Positions 32,170 through 39,593 of a stretch of DNA of 47,635 nt are shown piece by piece. The position numbers and the translations under genes are program-made. The DNA is from Spirochaetota bacterium (GTDB lineage: Bacteria > Spirochaetota > Spirochaetia > Treponematales > Rectinemataceae). Below the pieces are notes generated by a model. That model did not search any database. It saw only the letters and a list, made by a program, of their open reading frames with translations, and was not told where the DNA came from. Position 1 is the first letter of the stretch. Every line of letters begins with the position of its first letter. The stretch is from NCBI GenBank assembly GCA_029778945.1, contig JAKPBN010000440.1, positions 1 through 47,635 on the forward strand, in the 5' to 3' direction.

Positions 32170-33093
32170 ATGTCCACCCAGAAGGGCGCCCTGCGCGCCG
32201 ACCTCATCCTCCTCCTCACCGCCGCCATCTGGGGCTTCGCCTTTGTGGCCCAGCGGGCCGGCATGGCCTCCGTAGGGCCTTTTACCTTCAACGCCGCCCG
32301 CTACGCCCTGGGGGCCCTGTCCCTCCTCCCCTTTGTCCTCCTGCGGGCCCGAAAAGGGGCCTTCCCCAGGACGGCCCCGGGCCAGGGCCCCTCCCGGCTC
32401 AGGCGCCTCGTGGGCTATCCCCTCGTCACGGGGACCGTGATGTTCGCCGGGGCCAGCCTCCAGCAGGCCGGCCTTGTGACCACCACGGCGGGCAACGCGG
32501 CCTTTATCACCAGCCTCTATGTCGTCCTCGTCCCCCTCCTGGGCCTCTTCGCGGGCCGCCGGGTCGGGCCCTGGGGCTGGATCGCGGCCATCCTCTCCGT
32601 GGGGGGACTCTACCTCATCTCCGTGGGGGGCAGCCTCCGGGTCTCCCCGGGGGACCTCCTCGTCCTCCTCGGGGCCCTCTTCTGGGCCTTCCACATCATC
32701 GTGATCGACCGCTTTGCGGGCAAGACCGATGCCCTGGCCCTCTCGGCGGGGCAGTTTGTGGTCTGCTCGGTCTACAGCGCCCTGGGGGCCCTCCTCCTCG
32801 ACCCGCCGACCGCAGGGGGCCTGGCCCAGGGCCTCCGGGCCGCGGCCCTCCCCCTGGCCTACGGGGGCATCCTCTCCTGCGGGGTGGCCTTTACCCTGCA
32901 GATAATCGGCCAGCGCCATGCCCGGCCCTCCCACGCCTCGATCATCATGGCCCTGGAGGGCCTCTTTGGCGCGATAGGCGGCATACTCCTCCTGGGCGAG
33001 CCCCTGGGGCTCCGCCTCGCGGTGGGCGGGGCCCTGATGCTGGGCGGGGCCGTCCTCTCCCAGCTCGAGCCCCTCCTCAAGTCCAGGCCGTGA
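32170..33093 (+). CDS. EamA/DMT family transporter
   Basis: 307-residue inner-membrane carrier with ten helices in two EamA repeats; landmarks are LLTAAIWGFAFVAQRAGM near the N terminus, FITSLYVVLVPLLG closing the first repeat, and SHASIIMALEGLFGAIGGILLLGEPLG closing the second. ATG 32170 is chosen: it lies 7 nt after the -10 box, has no Shine-Dalgarno and begins just before the first membrane helix; the longer frame from 32149 overlaps the promoter. The GNAT gene follows through a GTGA overlap. Substrate unknown, probably a small metabolite. Confidence 0.9.
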   Translation: MSTQKGALRADLILLLTAAIWGFAFVAQRAGMASVGPFTFNAARYALGALSLLPFVLLRARKGAFPRTAPGQGPSRLRRLVGYPLVTGTVMFAGASLQQAGLVTTTAGNAAFITSLYVVLVPLLGLFAGRRVGPWGWIAAILSVGGLYLISVGGSLRVSPGDLLVLLGALFWAFHIIVIDRFAGKTDALALSAGQFVVCSVYSALGALLLDPPTAGGLAQGLRAAALPLAYGGILSCGVAFTLQIIGQRHARPSHASIIMALEGLFGAIGGILLLGEPLGLRLAVGGALMLGGAVLSQLEPLLKSRP

Positions 33094-34046
33094 TCCGCGC
33101 GATCGACCCCTGGGCCTCCCGGGCCGAGCTCCTCGCCCTCTGGAACGCCAACCTGGGCTCCAGCTTCCCCCTGGGCGAGGATCTGTTTTCCCAGGGCCTT
33201 GGCCCGGACGGGGAGGCCAAGACCTGCCTCGCGGCCTATGGCGAGGGCAGGACCGAGGGCATCCTCGGCTTTGCCCTGGTCAAGGGCGGGGTTCCCGGGG
33301 AGGGCCTGGCCCCGGGCACGGGCAACCTCTCGCTCTTCCTCGTGGACGCACGGGCCCGGAATAGGGGCCACGGCGCCGCCCTCCTCGAGGCCAGCGAGGC
33401 CTGGCTCAGGGCAAGGGCCTGCCTAGGCATCCTCGCCGGGGCCGACCGCAGGCATTTTTTCCCCGGCGTCCCCCTCGACCAGGACGGCCGGGACGAGGGT
33501 CTAGGGGCCTTCCTGGCTTCCCGGGGCTACCAGGCCGAGGCCCTGGAGCACGACCTCCTTGGCCCGGCCCTCCCGGGCCTGGACGAGGCGCCCGCCGGCC
33601 TGGCCTGGGCCCGCGCCGAGGCTGGCCACCGCGAGGCGGGAGAGGCCTTTTTCCGGAAGAATTTCCCCGGCCGCTGGACCGCGGAATACCTCGATTTCCT
33701 CGACTCCGGGCGGGATCCAAGGGACCTCATCCTCCTCCTCGAGGTAGCCTCGGGCAGGGTCCTGGGCTTTTGCAGGCTCTGCCGGGGCGTCGATCCCTGG
33801 CTCCAGCCCGGCCTCTATTGGCGGAGCCTCCTTGAGGGGAGGACCGGGGCCCTCGGGCCCATAGGCATCGATGCCGACCAACGCGGCCGGGGCCTGGGCC
33901 TAGCCCTTCTCCGCCGGGGCCTCCAGGAGCTTGGGGCCCATGGCGCCCGCCAGGTTGTCATAGACTGGACCGACCAGGTCGGTTTCTACGCCCCCCTGGG
34001 CTTCAGGATCTGGAAGACCTACCGTCCCTGCTGGAAACGTCTCTAG
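33090..34046 (+). CDS. Tandem GNAT N-acetyltransferase
   Basis: 318 residues with two GNAT folds. The first holds NLSLFLVDARARNRGHGAALLEASEAWL (acetyl-CoA pyrophosphate loop RxRGHG, near residue 90) and the second GPIGIDADQRGRGLGLALLRRGLQEL (RGRGLG, near residue 268), followed by VDxTDQVGFYAPLGF, a typical closing strand. Such two-domain GNATs often keep catalysis in one half. The GTG start at 33090 overlaps the stop of the EamA gene, indicating coupling. It is followed after 78 nt by the M20 amidohydrolase gene. Acceptor substrate unknown. Confidence 0.85.
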   Translation: MIRAIDPWASRAELLALWNANLGSSFPLGEDLFSQGLGPDGEAKTCLAAYGEGRTEGILGFALVKGGVPGEGLAPGTGNLSLFLVDARARNRGHGAALLEASEAWLRARACLGILAGADRRHFFPGVPLDQDGRDEGLGAFLASRGYQAEALEHDLLGPALPGLDEAPAGLAWARAEAGHREAGEAFFRKNFPGRWTAEYLDFLDSGRDPRDLILLLEVASGRVLGFCRLCRGVDPWLQPGLYWRSLLEGRTGALGPIGIDADQRGRGLGLALLRRGLQELGAHGARQVVIDWTDQVGFYAPLGFRIWKTYRPCWKRL

Positions 34047-34124
34047 GCCTGGGCCTTGGCCGGGCTGGCGCGCTAGAATCTATAGCCTGGGGTCAGCAGC
34101 CTTCTCGAAAAAAGGAAGAAGCCC

Positions 34125-35309
34125 ATGGAGTCCAGCCTTATCCTCGCCGAGGCCCAATCGATCGAGTCCCTCCTCATTGAGACGCGGCGCCACCTCCATG
34201 CCCGGCCCGAGCTGGGCCGCTCGGAATTCGAGACCGCCGACTATATCGAGGCCACCCTCCAAGGCCTGGGGATCCCGACCCGGCGCCTCGACACGGCCGT
34301 CCTGGGCCAAGTGGCCGGGACGGGTCCGGGCAGGGGCGGCTGCGTGGCCCTCCGGGCGGACATCGACGCCCTCCCCGTGCATGAGCCCGCCGGCCTCCCC
34401 TTCCAGTCCCTCAAGCCCGGCCTCATGCACGCCTGCGGCCACGACGCCCACACCGCCATCCTCCTCGGGGTGGCGACCCTGCTCTCGCGGCATAGGGCGG
34501 ATTTCTCCGGGACGGTAAAGCTCCTCTTCCAGCCCGACGAGGAGGACGAGGGCGGGGCCGAGCTGATGGTCAAGGCCGGCCTCCTCGAGGAGCCCCGGGC
34601 CGAGAAAGTCTTTGGCCTCCATGTCCAGCCCTACCTTGACGTGGGCGAGATCGAGACGAAAAAAGGAGCCCTCAACGGCTCGAGCACCGAGCTAAGGATA
34701 GACGTCGCTGGAGTCGGGGCCCATGGGGCCTATCCTGAGAAAGGCATCGACGCCATCCTCATAGCCGCCCACCTCGTCCTCGCCCTGAACGAGCTGGTCG
34801 CGCGATACGTCTCCCCCCTCGACTCGGCGGTCCTCACCATAGGCAGCATCAAGGGCGGGGCAAGGCCCAACATCATCGCCGACGAGGTGAGCATGAAGGC
34901 GACCCTCCGCTCCACCGACGATGCCTTGAGGGACAGGCTGATAGACCGCGCCCGGGCCCTCGTGGAGGGCATCCCGGCCTCCTTTGGGGGCCGGGGCAGC
35001 CTCGAGGTCAAGCCCGGCTATGCCAGCCTCGTCAACTGCGATGCCGAGGTCGACCTTGTGGCCCAGGTCTCGGAGGCCATCCTGGGGCCGGGGGCCCTGC
35101 GCTGGAAGGACAAGCCGAGCCTGGGGGTCGAGGACTTTTCCTTCTTTATCCAGGACAGGCCGGGAGCCTTCTACCACCTCGGCTGCGGCTCGGGGCCCAA
35201 GGAAAAGCGGGCGGCCCTCCATAGCCCGGACTTCCTCCTCGACGAGGCCTGCCTGCCCCTAGGGGTCGCCCTGCAGGCCGCGATCGCCCTGAAGTGCCTG
35301 GAAAACTGA
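34125..35309 (+). CDS. M20 family amidohydrolase (N-acyl-L-amino acid hydrolase-like)
   Basis: 394-residue cytoplasmic metalloamidohydrolase of the M20D type, which removes acyl or aminoacyl groups from N-acylated substrates. Metal-site motifs: ALRADIDALPV, MHACGHDAHTAILLG (residues ~104-118), QPDEEDEGGAELMV with the catalytic/ligand glutamates, FGLHVQP and the late GVEDFSFFIQDRPGAFYHLG. The dimerisation domain lies in the middle (GVGAHGAYPEKGIDAI). AAGGAAG is 6 nt before the ATG. A TAGAAT or TATAGC at 34074-34086 could be a -10 box without a clear -35. The esterase gene follows after 3 nt. Confidence 0.93.
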   Translation: MESSLILAEAQSIESLLIETRRHLHARPELGRSEFETADYIEATLQGLGIPTRRLDTAVLGQVAGTGPGRGGCVALRADIDALPVHEPAGLPFQSLKPGLMHACGHDAHTAILLGVATLLSRHRADFSGTVKLLFQPDEEDEGGAELMVKAGLLEEPRAEKVFGLHVQPYLDVGEIETKKGALNGSSTELRIDVAGVGAHGAYPEKGIDAILIAAHLVLALNELVARYVSPLDSAVLTIGSIKGGARPNIIADEVSMKATLRSTDDALRDRLIDRARALVEGIPASFGGRGSLEVKPGYASLVNCDAEVDLVAQVSEAILGPGALRWKDKPSLGVEDFSFFIQDRPGAFYHLGCGSGPKEKRAALHSPDFLLDEACLPLGVALQAAIALKCLEN

Positions 35310-35312
35310 AAG

Positions 35313-36110
35313 ATGGCGATAAAATGCGCGCGATGGGCGATCCTGGCCGTCCTCCTCGCCCTCCTGGCACTGCCCGCCCTGGCCCTCGAGCGCCTCGTGG
35401 TGACGGTGGATGGCCTTGAGCGGGAAGCCTTGGTCTACCTGCCACCCGGACCGCCCAGGGCCAGCTACCCCCTGGTCTTTGCCTTCCACGGCCATGGCGG
35501 GACTATGGCCCTGGGGGCCGGCAAATTCAACTGCGAAGCCTTCTGGCCCGAGGCCATCGTGGTCTACCCCCAGGGCCTTCCCACCCCGGGGGCCCTGACG
35601 GATCCCGAGGGCCTCTCCCCGGGCTGGCAGTCCAGGATGGGCGACATGGCCGACCGGGACCTCCACTTCTTTGACGAGGTCCTGGGGCGCCTGGAGAAGG
35701 CCTACCCCATAGACCCCAAGCGCGTCTATGCCCTTGGACATTCCAATGGAGGCGCCTTCGCCTATGTCCTCTGGGCCGCCCGAGGGGAAAGGCTCGCCGC
35801 CATCGCCCCCGTCGCCGCCATCCTGGCCTCGGCCCAGGACCGGCGGAGGCTCGAGCCCAAGCCCGTCTTTGCCCTGGCCGGCAAGAAGGACCCCCTGGTC
35901 AAATTCTCCTGGCAGGATAAAATGGTCCTATTTATTAGAAATTTGAACACCTGCGGCGACGGGGTAAAGGGCAGTGATAGTCATGTGACGGACTACCCCT
36001 CATCCCGGAACGCCCCGGTCTCCTTCTATGTCCATGAAGGCGGGCATGAGCTTCCCCAGAACGCCATGCCCCTGATCATAGCTTTCTTTAAAGGAAACCC
36101 ACAAAGATGA
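35313..36110 (+). CDS. Secreted esterase, polyhydroxybutyrate-depolymerase/LpqC-like alpha/beta hydrolase
   Basis: 265-residue exported alpha/beta hydrolase. Signal peptide at 1-24 (ending ALALE). The oxyanion region LVFAFHGHGG, nucleophile GHSNGG (Ser near residue 145), acid AGKKDPLV and histidine HEGGHELP give a full triad, in the layout of the LpqC/feruloyl-esterase-like family. An AT-rich patch at about 35924-35950 interrupts the otherwise GC-rich coding sequence but stays in frame. Gene follows the M20 stop by 3 nt and overlaps the next gene by ATGA. Natural ester substrate unknown. Confidence 0.87.
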   Translation: MAIKCARWAILAVLLALLALPALALERLVVTVDGLEREALVYLPPGPPRASYPLVFAFHGHGGTMALGAGKFNCEAFWPEAIVVYPQGLPTPGALTDPEGLSPGWQSRMGDMADRDLHFFDEVLGRLEKAYPIDPKRVYALGHSNGGAFAYVLWAARGERLAAIAPVAAILASAQDRRRLEPKPVFALAGKKDPLVKFSWQDKMVLFIRNLNTCGDGVKGSDSHVTDYPSSRNAPVSFYVHEGGHELPQNAMPLIIAFFKGNPQR

Positions 36111-36601
36111 GCAAGAGAATCCTGTTCGCCCTTTTCCTCTCCACCCTCCTCCTCGGGCCAGCCCTGGGCCAGACCCGGTTCACCGAGGCGGACCTCTCCT
36201 TCACCGTCCCCGAGGGCTGGACCCTGAGGGAATTCCCCGGCCTCAAGTACCATGTGGCCATGGGCCCCGTGGAAGGCGGCTTTGCCACCAACATAAATGT
36301 GGTGGATGAGTCCTTTGAGGGCTCCCTTGAGGAGTACCTAGGCCTCCTCGGCCAAAGCCTCGTCCAATACCTCAAGGACTTTACTATCCTCGGGGAAGGA
36401 CCCTTTGTCACCGACCAGGGCCTCGAAGGCTACAAGGTGGTCTGCACGGACAACCAGAACGGCATGGATATAGCCCAGGTCTTCTATGTCTTCAACAAGG
36501 CCCAGCGCTTCTACGTCCTCACTTCCTCGGTCCATCCCTCCTACCTGGAGGCCTACATCGGGATCTTTGACGCGGCGATGGAAAGCCTGGCCTTCCCTTG
36601 A
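36107..36601 (+). CDS. Secreted PsbP/DcrB-like protein
   Basis: 164 residues: a signal peptide (1-21, ending ALGQ) and a single small domain beginning RFTEADLSFTVPEGWTLRE, then ATNINVVDESFEGSLEEYL, VVCTDNQNGMDIAQVFYVFNKAQRFYVLTSS and a terminal helix. This order of strands, 'fsipxGW' start and long helix is that of the PsbP/DcrB (DUF1795) fold; function of such proteins in bacteria is mostly unknown. The ATG overlaps the esterase stop; the dipeptidase follows after 24 nt. Assignment is by fold impression only. Confidence 0.75.
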   Translation: MSKRILFALFLSTLLLGPALGQTRFTEADLSFTVPEGWTLREFPGLKYHVAMGPVEGGFATNINVVDESFEGSLEEYLGLLGQSLVQYLKDFTILGEGPFVTDQGLEGYKVVCTDNQNGMDIAQVFYVFNKAQRFYVLTSSVHPSYLEAYIGIFDAAMESLAFP

Positions 36602-36625
36602 GCCTCGACCGGAAGGAGGTCTGAC

Positions 36626-37636
36626 ATGGACAGCCTGGAATTCCACAAGACCCTGACCGTCGTGGATGGCCACTGTGACACCGTCCTCGACCTCCTGGGG
36701 ATGCCCTTCGGGGACAAGTCCAAGACCCCTCGGGACTTCTTCCAGCGAGGCCGTGGCCACATCGACTTTCCCCGCCTCCTCGAGGGCGGGGTCTCCTGCC
36801 AGATCATGGCCCTCTATACGGACAGCGAGCTTGTCCCCGAGGCCGGTCCCCACACCTGGCGCATACTGGAGGCTATTGAGGGACTCTGGGAGCAAAAGCG
36901 GGGCTTTGTCCCGGCCCTAAAGGTGGCCGACATCCTGGCGGCCAAGGCCGCGGGACAGGTGGCGGGCATCCTGTCCATCGAGGGTGGTGAGGCCATCGGG
37001 GGCGAGGCAGGCGGCCTCGACAGGCTGCGGGCCTTCCATGCCCGGGGACTCCGCCTCATGGGCCTCACCTGGTCCAGGCCCAACGCGATAGCCATGGGCG
37101 TGGCCACTCCCCCAGAAGCCCAGGCCCCTGGGGGCCTCACGCCCTTTGGCAGGAAGGTCGTCAAGGAGATGGAGAGGCTGGGGATCGTGGTCGATGTCTC
37201 CCACCTTTCGGACCAGGCCTTCGAGGAAGTCCTCGACCTGGCCGAGCGCCCCCTGGTCGCCTCCCACTCGAATGCCCGGGCTATCTGTCCGGCCCCCCGG
37301 AACCTGACCGACCCCATGGCCGAGCGGATAGCCGCCGCTGGGGGCCTCATCGGCCTGACTTTCGCCGGCCTCTTTATCGACCAGGTCCCGGCCCAGGTCA
37401 GCCGGGAGCGCTTTATGGACCACCTCTACCATCTTCTTGGGGTCGTGGGGCCCGACCACCTGGGCCTGGGCTCGGACTTTGACGGCTTTACCCCGGCCTT
37501 CGGGATAGCCTTCGACTCCTGCGCCGACCTGCCCTGGATCACCACCCGCCTCCTCGAGGACGGCCAATCCCCGAAGACCGTGGCCAAGCTCATGGGGGGC
37601 AACTGGCTCCGGGTCCTCGGCCAGGTGATAGGCTGA
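36626..37636 (+). CDS. Membrane dipeptidase family (M19) dipeptidase
   Basis: 336-residue zinc dipeptidase (renal dipeptidase family). Zinc ligands in order: VVDGHCDTVLDLLG (His-x-Asp, residues ~14-16), SIEGGEAIGG with the bridging glutamate, VDVSHLSDQAFEEVL and VASHSNARAICPAPRNL with two histidines, then LGLGSDFDGF. No signal peptide, so cytoplasmic. A very strong AAGGAGGT lies 7 nt before the ATG. Last gene of the 34125-37636 run, whose products (amidohydrolase, esterase, dipeptidase) suggest breakdown of acylated peptides or amino acid conjugates. Confidence 0.94.
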   Translation: MDSLEFHKTLTVVDGHCDTVLDLLGMPFGDKSKTPRDFFQRGRGHIDFPRLLEGGVSCQIMALYTDSELVPEAGPHTWRILEAIEGLWEQKRGFVPALKVADILAAKAAGQVAGILSIEGGEAIGGEAGGLDRLRAFHARGLRLMGLTWSRPNAIAMGVATPPEAQAPGGLTPFGRKVVKEMERLGIVVDVSHLSDQAFEEVLDLAERPLVASHSNARAICPAPRNLTDPMAERIAAAGGLIGLTFAGLFIDQVPAQVSRERFMDHLYHLLGVVGPDHLGLGSDFDGFTPAFGIAFDSCADLPWITTRLLEDGQSPKTVAKLMGGNWLRVLGQVIG

Positions 37637-37705
37637 GCTTTCACTGGCCGATAGGCCTTGGGCGGTAGTATCTTGCCTTGTTGAGCACTTCACAGGAGGA
37701 GACCC

Positions 37706-38365
37706 ATGTCTTCATATCCAGAAGAGTCAGGAGGACGTCGCCCGTATGGGGACCCTCCCCTCTCCCCCGTGGCGCTCGAGGCGCGGAGACAACTCGCCCT
37801 CGACCGCCTGACCGAGGCTTTTTCCCGGGACGCGATCTCGATGGAAGCCTACGAGACCAAGGTCAGCGCCATCCAAGGCGCCCGACTGCCCCAGGAGATC
37901 GAGGCCGCCGTGGCCAATCTCCCCGTCCTGCCCCCTCGCCCCAAGAGCCCCGAACCGGCCGGACGCAAAGGCCGGGAGGCGAGCCCTGCCCTGGCCAACG
38001 CCATCGATCCCCGCCTCCGGGGCGAGGAGTCCGTGGCCTGCATCATGGGCACCCGGGTCCTCCAGGGGGACTTCCTCTCGGGCGACAAGATCGGGGTCTT
38101 TACCCTGATGGGCACCACGAAGATCGACCTCACCACCACGGCCCTTCCTCCCGGACGCCTCAAGATCGACACCTTTTGCGTGATGGGAGACGTCAAGGTC
38201 ATCGTGCCCCCGGGCCTCCCGGTCAAGATGAGCGCCCTGCCGATCATGGGCAACTCCCACATCGACCGCGAGGTGGGCCGCCGGATTGTCCGGGGCGAGC
38301 CCTACGTGGAGATAAACGGCCTGGCCCTGATGGGCAATCTCGTGGTAGTCGCCTCGAAGGACTAG
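37706..38365 (+). CDS. LiaF-like protein with N-terminal DUF1707/SHOCT-like segment
   Basis: 219-residue soluble protein. Residues ~20-70 (LSPVALEARRQLALDRLTEAFSRDAISMEAYETKV) follow the DUF1707/SHOCT pattern; the C-terminal half (~100-219) is the LiaF C-terminal ('cell wall-active antibiotics response') beta domain, with repeated IMG and LMG turns: CIMGTRVLQGDF, FTLMGTTKIDL, CVMGDVKVIVPPGL, PIMGNS and ALMGNLVVV. LiaF in Firmicutes restrains an envelope-stress two-component system; no kinase pair is beside this gene. AGGAGG lies 8 nt before the ATG. A PspB-like gene and a second LiaF-like gene follow. Confidence 0.87.
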   Translation: MSSYPEESGGRRPYGDPPLSPVALEARRQLALDRLTEAFSRDAISMEAYETKVSAIQGARLPQEIEAAVANLPVLPPRPKSPEPAGRKGREASPALANAIDPRLRGEESVACIMGTRVLQGDFLSGDKIGVFTLMGTTKIDLTTTALPPGRLKIDTFCVMGDVKVIVPPGLPVKMSALPIMGNSHIDREVGRRIVRGEPYVEINGLALMGNLVVVASKD

Positions 38366-38435
38366 CTCTCATGAACATTTTTAGGACCCCCTGGCGCCGG
38401 GGCCTGGCCTCTAGCCTAAGGACTTGGAGCAAGCC

Positions 38436-38705
38436 ATGGATATCATCGGGATCATTATCACCGCGAGCCTCAGCCTCGCCGGGCTTTTAAGTCTGGGCAG
38501 CTTTCTGGCCATCCGCATCATGAAGGTCTCAATGAAGCTCTCAGAGGATTACGAGAACAAGACCCAGATAGAGGAAATGAAAAAACAGCATGCGGCCCAG
38601 CTCGAGGACCTCCAGGGCCAAGTCAATCGCCTGGTGGAGGCGGTCATCGGGACCAGGTCCAGACTGGAACTCCCGGAAGGGAAAGAGGAGGACAAGGCCC
38701 CATGA
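38436..38705 (+). CDS. Small membrane-anchored coiled-coil protein, PspB-like
   Basis: 89 residues: one N-terminal membrane helix (residues ~2-28, IIGIIITASLSLAGLLSLGSFLAI) followed by a short basic stretch and a charged coiled coil (YENKTQIEEMKKQHAAQLEDLQ...VNRLVEAV). This is the design of phage-shock protein B. ATG 38436 is preferred to TTG 38424, since GGAG lies 6 nt upstream. It overlaps the next gene (ATGA) and follows the LiaF-like gene by 70 nt, so a shared role in envelope stress is likely but inferred. Confidence 0.72.
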   Translation: MDIIGIIITASLSLAGLLSLGSFLAIRIMKVSMKLSEDYENKTQIEEMKKQHAAQLEDLQGQVNRLVEAVIGTRSRLELPEGKEEDKAP

Positions 38706-39289
38706 GCGATGAACCTAGGCTAATCCAAGGCAGTCCCAGGCTCGTGGAAGCCCGGGGCGCGGCGATTGAGCGGCTGAAGGACGCCTTCTCCTCGGGCTAC
38801 CTGGTCCTGGATGAGTTTGAGTCGAGGGTAGCCACGGCGGAGAATGCCCAGGCCCTTGCGGAGCTGGAGGCCATGGTCGCGGACCTTCCCGCCCCAAAGG
38901 CCTCGGCCATGGCGCCCGAGTCTGAGGCCGAGGCCGTGAGATTCAACATGGCCACCAAAAGGCTTGAGGGCTCGATCCTGCGGACGCGGAGGCTGAGCCT
39001 GGAGGCCTCCATGTCGACGGTGAAGATCGACTATCGGGACGAGCGCCCCCTGGAAGGGCTCCAGGAAATCGCCGTCAAGCTGGACATGACCAACGTGGTG
39101 ATCTACCTGCCTGACGACGTGGTGATCGAAAACCGAGTCCAGGAGGACATGTCGACCTTTAGGGAATACAGGAACAAATACTACAATCCCAAAGCCGCCA
39201 CGACGAGGATAAAGCTCACCGGAACCTCGCGGATGTCAACCATCAGGATCGTGAGAAAACGGTATTGGCTGTTCTCCAGGAAGGGATAG
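38702..39289 (+). CDS. Second LiaF-like protein with DUF1707-like N terminus
   Basis: 195-residue protein with the same plan as the one encoded at 37706-38365: an N-terminal helical segment (RGAAIERLKDAFSSGYLVLDEFESRV) like DUF1707/SHOCT, a linker, and a C-terminal beta domain (about 85-195) where alternating strands repeat at MSTVKIDYRDERPLEG, IAVKLDMTNVVIYLPDDVVIENRV and TSRMSTIRIVR. No membrane helix. GAGGAGG lies about 10 nt upstream of the ATG, which overlaps the PspB-like stop. The two LiaF-like proteins bracket the membrane protein and probably arose by duplication. Confidence 0.82.
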   Translation: MSDEPRLIQGSPRLVEARGAAIERLKDAFSSGYLVLDEFESRVATAENAQALAELEAMVADLPAPKASAMAPESEAEAVRFNMATKRLEGSILRTRRLSLEASMSTVKIDYRDERPLEGLQEIAVKLDMTNVVIYLPDDVVIENRVQEDMSTFREYRNKYYNPKAATTRIKLTGTSRMSTIRIVRKRYWLFSRKG

Positions 39290-39358
39290 GCGCCGCAGGA
39301 TTGCCTTCCGTTCCCTGCGGGCCATCCCGCCGCGGCCGGGTCCAGGAGCTGGGCCCAT

Positions 39359-39403
39359 AAAAAACGCGACCCTAACTGGATTTAAGTCCAGCCCCTGGTC
39401 GCG
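39359..39403 (-). terminator. Intrinsic terminator, minus strand
   Basis: Read on the minus strand, CGCGACC...GGTCGCG (7 bp, 39365-39371 with 39397-39403) encloses an inner CTGGA/TCCAG stem and is followed by six T (39359-39364). It would end transcripts of the glycoside hydrolase gene at 39594-41018 after they pass the palindrome at 39474-39585. Confidence 0.75.
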
Positions 39404-39473
39404 CCTTGAAGAAGGAAGGGGTGTGGGGGAAGAGTCTTCTGGTCAGGGGATTATCTTTGACATAAGGTATCGG

Positions 39474-39585
39474 CGAAATATCGGAGCCGAGCGCTAGGAG
39501 CGACGGGAGGCGCGGAGCGGAGCATACTTGCTGTATGTGAGCACCGCGCCGACCCGAGCGACAACGCGGGCGGCCCGAGATTTCG
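39474..39585. repeat. Long imperfect palindrome (possible MITE/REP-like element)
   Basis: CGAAATA (39474-39480) and its near complement ending at 39585 bracket a 112-bp imperfect palindrome. Matching islands include CGAAAT/ATTTCG, GGCGCGG/CCGCGCC and GCATAC/GTATGTGAGC around a TTGCT loop. Weaker pairing (ATAAG...GCGAAAT) extends the ends to about 39462 and 39598, so the right end touches the stop codon of the glycoside hydrolase gene. Confidence 0.75.
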
Positions 39586-39593
39586 CATGAAGC

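Noticed and set aside
34056-34086. Promoter for the M20 amidohydrolase gene
   Set aside because: TAGAAT and TATAGC are present, but the nearest TTGGCC gives spacers of 12 or 19 nt, so no confident promoter.
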